NCBI RefSeq assembly: GCF_000208745.1 | Contig: NC_030855.1 | Location: 6,842,508 to 6,906,507, forward strand | From: Theobroma cacao | Taxonomy: Eukaryota; Streptophyta; Magnoliopsida; Malvales; Malvaceae | Direction of reading: 5' to 3' | DNA: 64,000 bases | Shown here: positions 59,963 to 64,000 of the stretch, in pieces | How the letters are laid out: each line of letters starts with the position of its first letter | How positions within the stretch are numbered: the first letter of the stretch is position 1 | Notes under the pieces: generated by a model | Seen by the model: the letters and a program-made list of their open reading frames with translations, nothing else | The model's database searches: none | Told to the model about the DNA's origin: nothing | Made by a program: the position numbers and the translations under genes

Positions 59963-62900
59963 TGTCACGACCCGGAACCTCCCTCAGGCCCATGACAATC
60001 GCCGCGACGTCCCGATTGACACTCATTATCCGGAATGCCAACCGGAACCCCGCAAGGCTTACATATCAGTTTCCTTCCTTTCCTGTGAGCAATCATTGTT
60101 AAATATCGAGTTTTTAGAGAATATATACTATTTTAGATCAAAAACAATCAAAATAAAATTTTCGCCACATAGGGGTATTTTGGTCATTTTTTTCTCAAAA
60201 ATTTCGAAACTGGCTAAAACATAATATACAAGTACAAAACACATAATTCATATTCAAAATGAGTTTAAAAGTCTAAAATCTTCATTTAAAACGAAATTAC
60301 GGTTATTTGAATATAATAAGAAAATAAAAAAAATATTAAGGGAAATATTCTATTTCCTTATAAAACAATATTTATAGAATTATACGTGAATAATTTTTAT
60401 AGCGTAAAAGCTAAATAAATTTATACATACTGAAATACAGTAAGTCAAAATATTTAATTTAATTTACAATAACAAGAGGGCCCCCGAATAAACAAAAGTA
60501 AAGAGGACTGTGAACCTACGATTTGAAAAATGCAGATTCAATGGTAGTCCTCGATGAGATCAGCTATCTACAGTCTATACTGAACCTGAAATGGGTGGAA
60601 AGGAGTTGGGTGAGATTTTGTAATCCCAATGAGTAAACAGACATTATCATAAATATCTAAAGGCGAGTAAAATGGAGGCAAGTTTAAACAACAAATTTCA
60701 ACCCATTTCATAATGTTTTCAATTTATTTCTTAAACCATAAAATATTTGTAATTTACCAAAATAGTTGTTAAGGCTTATGTCTTTTATTAAAACAAGACT
60801 CAAGCCAAAACTAATCCTCGGGGATACCTTGGACGAGGCATCTAACCGAGTCTGCCAAGGGTGTTAAAATATTAACACGTGAAACACATTTTTATTTTTA
60901 AAACCAGCCGTCCCTTGGCGTTGGCCTAGTTACACATTCACGTGGGAGTTCGACGTGAAGTGAGCTCTAATACTATCCCGGGAGTTACTCTCCTCGCCTC
61001 TACAACCGGAGTAACTATATAACTGGGTTTACCGTGCCCCTCTAATAGGCAGTCCACGAAAACCCGTCACTGCAGTGACTAACCTACCAATTTTAATAAA
61101 ATTTCGACAGTATAACGTGGCTTTTATTTATTTATCCAGCCTGCATAGTAAAACAACTTACATAAATTTCCCAATGCATTCACAAAATATAGCCACATAT
61201 ACTCATTTCTCATAAGCCATTCCTAGGAAAATATATATTTTTCAAGTCAATTTGTAGCCTCCAATTACTCAATTTCATAATCAATACAATATATTTTTAT
61301 TTGTCACATTTATTCCTAAAACATCAAAAATCCCGTTTTAATCTCGTTCTCATTTCATAAAATACATAAAGGGCATTTAAAATAAACTCTAGATAATTTA
61401 CAATAATAATAAGTTTACTCACCGTTTGTACAAACTAAAAGCTTTCTAAGCGCCCCGATCACTACTCGTCGGGTACGACTTCTTTGCCTTTTCCGGAAGG
61501 CTCTCCTCCTAGACACATTACAAAAATTTACACAATTCATCACATTGATGCTAAATCACTATATAATTAACTTAAATCCTATACTAATGCATGGTATGAA
61601 ATGCAATAGCCTAAAACGGCTTAAACGCGGTATTAACCTATTTTTGGCACTTTGCCCGATAAATTGCTAACGCGCTCCATTTTAGCTCTAAATCATCCCA
61701 TTCTCTCTCCAACATTTCTAACCATTAAATATCAGCCAATAACCTTCTAAAAACAACAAAATCAGCTCACTCCCTTCCTTGGAAAATTCGGCCAAAAATG
61801 GGACATTAACTCGGTTAATTTTCTACTTTGTTTTTCTATCACGTTTAATCGTTTTTCATCATTTTCTCTTCATTTCCCTTAGAATAAAATCAATTCATCA
61901 TCATTGTACAGCATTGAGCATCCAGCCAAGAGTGGGTATTGTGAAAATTTAATGATTTCTTGCCCAATTTAATTTCTAAACACATTTAACTAACTAAAAC
62001 TATCAATTTAACTAAAAATCAAAACCTAAAAATTTCAATTTCTCTCCCCTAGAATTTCGTCCAGCCCTTGATATCACTTTTTGATCTCTCTCCTCAAGCA
62101 TGCTAAATGGAAATAAAGGCATAGGAAAGGTAGAAATCAAGCTAAAATCGAAAAATCTTACCGTTAGACGCGTAAACGGTCGAAAACCGCGAATTTCCCT
62201 TTGAATTTTCTTGTTTCTCTTTGGTTTTTCTTTTTTTCTTCCTTTCCTCTCTATTTCCTCTCTTGTTCTTCCTTATGGCCGGCCAGCACTCAAAATTTGG
62301 GTTTAAATGGGCTGACTTTTCATTAAAATAATATTATTTCATTAAAAAATGCCACATGTCACTTTCCCATTGGCCCATTTTTAAAATTTCATCCATTTGT
62401 TTCCAAATTTTCACCATACACTTGTCTCATATATTCATAGCTTAGATAAAATTCTCAGACTCATCCAAAGTCTCGGTGGAGTAATTTTTGAAATTTACAC
62501 TTTTGCCCCCGTAAAAGTCAAAAATTACATTTTTGCCCCAAAAATTGAAAAATTGCCCATAGACATATTTTTCATCCCTTATACTCATACCATTCTCCAA
62601 TTTGTCAAATTTGATCTAAATTCTCTCAAAATCTCAAATTTTGTCCGTGGGTGGCAAAATTACGATTTTGCCCCTACACTCCAAAAATCACCAGAATTAA
62701 ACTTTTTCACTTCCTATCATTAAATTATACTCCAAATAGTTAATCTTGGTCAAAAATTTCACTCCATGATCAAATTATTATCTTAGGTGGCAAAATGACG
62801 ATTTTGCCCTTGAACATCAAAATTTCTAATTTTACCTCAAATGAACCCTCGAACTCCGAACAATCATTTTTTAGTCATTCCTGGACTATAAAATATTAAA

Positions 62901-63066
62901 TTTCATCCTACAATTCCTATTTGAACTAGTTCGAGGTTAAATCAATTTAAGTGTACCGTTAGGTACAATATCAGGTTTCGTCTATTCTTAGGTGCTTTTC
63001 TAGCGTAATAACATACTACTCAATGCATGTATGTCATGACATGTATTTATAGGGTCGGGTTTTACA
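59963..63066 (-). mobile_element. Complete solo LTR (3104 bp) of a gypsy-type retrotransposon
   Basis: The LTR begins TGTCACGACCCGG on the plus strand and ends GGTCGGGTTTTACA. It is flanked by a perfect 5-bp target duplication ATATC (59958-59962 and 63067-63071). No pol or gag is inside and there is no second LTR, so it arose by recombination between two LTRs. On the minus strand it starts TGTAAAACCCGACCCTATAAA and ends GGGTCGTGACA. These ends, its length and the internal GGGCAAAATCGTCATTTTGCC-type motif fit Tekay/Del chromoviruses, so I assign the sense to the minus strand by inference. Open frames inside are not genes. Confidence 0.93.
62490..62840. repeat. Repeated CAAAATTACGATTTTGCCC motif within the LTR
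   Basis: A partly palindromic motif (GGCAAAAT-ACGATTTTGCCC) occurs at about 62654 and 62790, with weaker relatives at about 62500 and 62540. The copies near 62654 and 62790 are separated by about 136 bp. Each can pair with itself into a short hairpin. Confidence 0.65.
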
Positions 63067-63071
63067 ATATC

Positions 63072-63874
63072 CATACAATCACTAATAATTAAATTTCTAA
63101 AACCAAACAAACAATAAAATTTAAATTTAAATAATTAAAAACTAATATCTCAAACAACAACTTGAATAATCAAAAATAAATATCTCAAACAACTTATAAG
63201 TTATAGTTATTATCTCTATTATTTTGTTATTTGTATATATAAATGAAAGGTTGTTAATAGTTATTATCACTTAATATCAATACTTTAATATATTCTATTG
63301 ATGTAAGCATAAATGCAACTTTAATAATTTTGTAAGTTATAATTTTTGTAAATTACAAGTTGTGTTTATATAATAATGATAACTAGCAAATTATTTAACC
63401 ATTATAAGTATATAGCAATGTTTATATATAAATTAAATATATTTATATTATAGCTTATTCATATAATGTATTAATATGTAAGATATAGGCATAATAATTA
63501 TTATTAAATATAACCTATTTAATATGTTAAAAAGTATATAGTAAATAGTAATGTTTACAAATAAATTAAATATATTAATATTTATAACCTATTAATATTT
63601 ACCTATTTATATGTAGGATACAGGTTTACATAGGTAAAACAATACTATATACTATGGGGTAATAATTATAATATTAATATGTAGGATATTTATTAATCAT
63701 ATATTAATATTAAAATATAACTTATATCTATTTAAACAAAAAAATATATAACTTATATCATTTAAAATATATAACCTCTAATTTCATATTCTATGACTTT
63801 AACACATAATCATATTAAGTATTTTTTAATCTCAAAAATGTAAATACCTATTATACTTAATACAAGTATAATTG
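63072..63874. other. Very AT-rich spacer between two LTR copies
   Basis: Almost pure A/T sequence with many TATTA/TAATA runs. Nothing is recognisable except the right target site of the solo LTR at its start. Confidence 0.5.
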
Positions 63875-64000
63875 TGTCACGACCCGGAACCTCCCTCAAG
63901 CCCATGACAATCGCCGCGACGTCCCGATTGACACTCATTATCCGGAATGCCAACCGGAACCCCGCAAGGCTTACATATCAATTTCTTTCCTTTCCTGTGA
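63875..64000 (-). mobile_element. Start of a second LTR of the same family, cut by the window edge
   Basis: The sequence from TGTCACGACCCGG matches 59963-60088 with very few differences (for example CTCAAGCCC against CTCAGGCCC and CAATTTC against CAGTTTC). Because the first copy has its own target duplications, this is a separate insertion. Its left flank is AATTG (63870-63874), which should reappear after its far end outside the window. Confidence 0.93.

Noticed and set aside
62397..62723. 108-codon frame in the solo LTR
   Set aside because: It lies wholly inside a noncoding LTR and consists of the AT-rich and GCCC repeat motifs.

Overview
The window is nuclear DNA of a flowering plant, most likely a eudicot. 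It is AT-rich, its genes have many GT-AG introns with long AT-rich intron sequence, and it holds plant-type LTR retrotransposons, Mutator-like elements and MITEs. Five host genes are recognisable, and their exons were assembled by hand from protein similarity and splice consensus: the LCB1 subunit of serine palmitoyltransferase (minus strand, 12 coding exons, 21.9-30.4 kb); an F-box protein (minus, 4 coding exons, 31.7-34.1 kb); an E-type PPR protein (plus, 2 exons, 36.3-39.4 kb), which is head-to-head with the F-box gene; a DUF3820-type small protein (minus, 43.4-44.2 kb, 5' end out of frame); and RNA polymerase subunit NRPB12 (minus, 3 exons, 54.9-57.4 kb).

The rest is mostly transposon debris. 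At 1-6.9 kb there is unassigned AT-rich DNA plus a decayed Copia pol fragment (minus) abutting a plant-mobile-domain fragment (plus). At about 6.9-20.6 kb lies a large decayed Mutator-like element (MULE). It carries a mudrA-type transposase pseudogene on the minus strand and an Ulp1-protease-like (C48, DUF1985-type) pseudogene on the plus strand. It also carries an intact 72-codon coiled-coil ORF with its own TATA box, and four different minisatellite arrays that all repeat the same short word GTGTCAC or a close variant. A Copia 5' LTR plus gag start (8838-10478) is nested in it.

Other elements are a foldback MULE MITE in the PPR intron (37.5-38.0 kb) and a Pack-MULE that captured ABC-transporter exons (41.05-42.31 kb). 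At 45-51.4 kb there is a degraded Ty3/gypsy pol of Tat type with a plant mobile domain ORF on the opposite strand, interrupted by a 537-bp hAT-type MITE. At 59.96-63.07 kb there is a complete 3.1-kb solo LTR with perfect 5-bp target duplications, and a second copy of the same LTR family runs off the right edge.

The most interesting candidate system is the MULE at 6.9-20.6 kb. A DUF1985/Ulp1-related protein sits on the same element as several unrelated tandem arrays sharing one short motif. This resembles in outline the VANC anti-silencing proteins and their short target motifs in Arabidopsis VANDAL elements. That link is inference.
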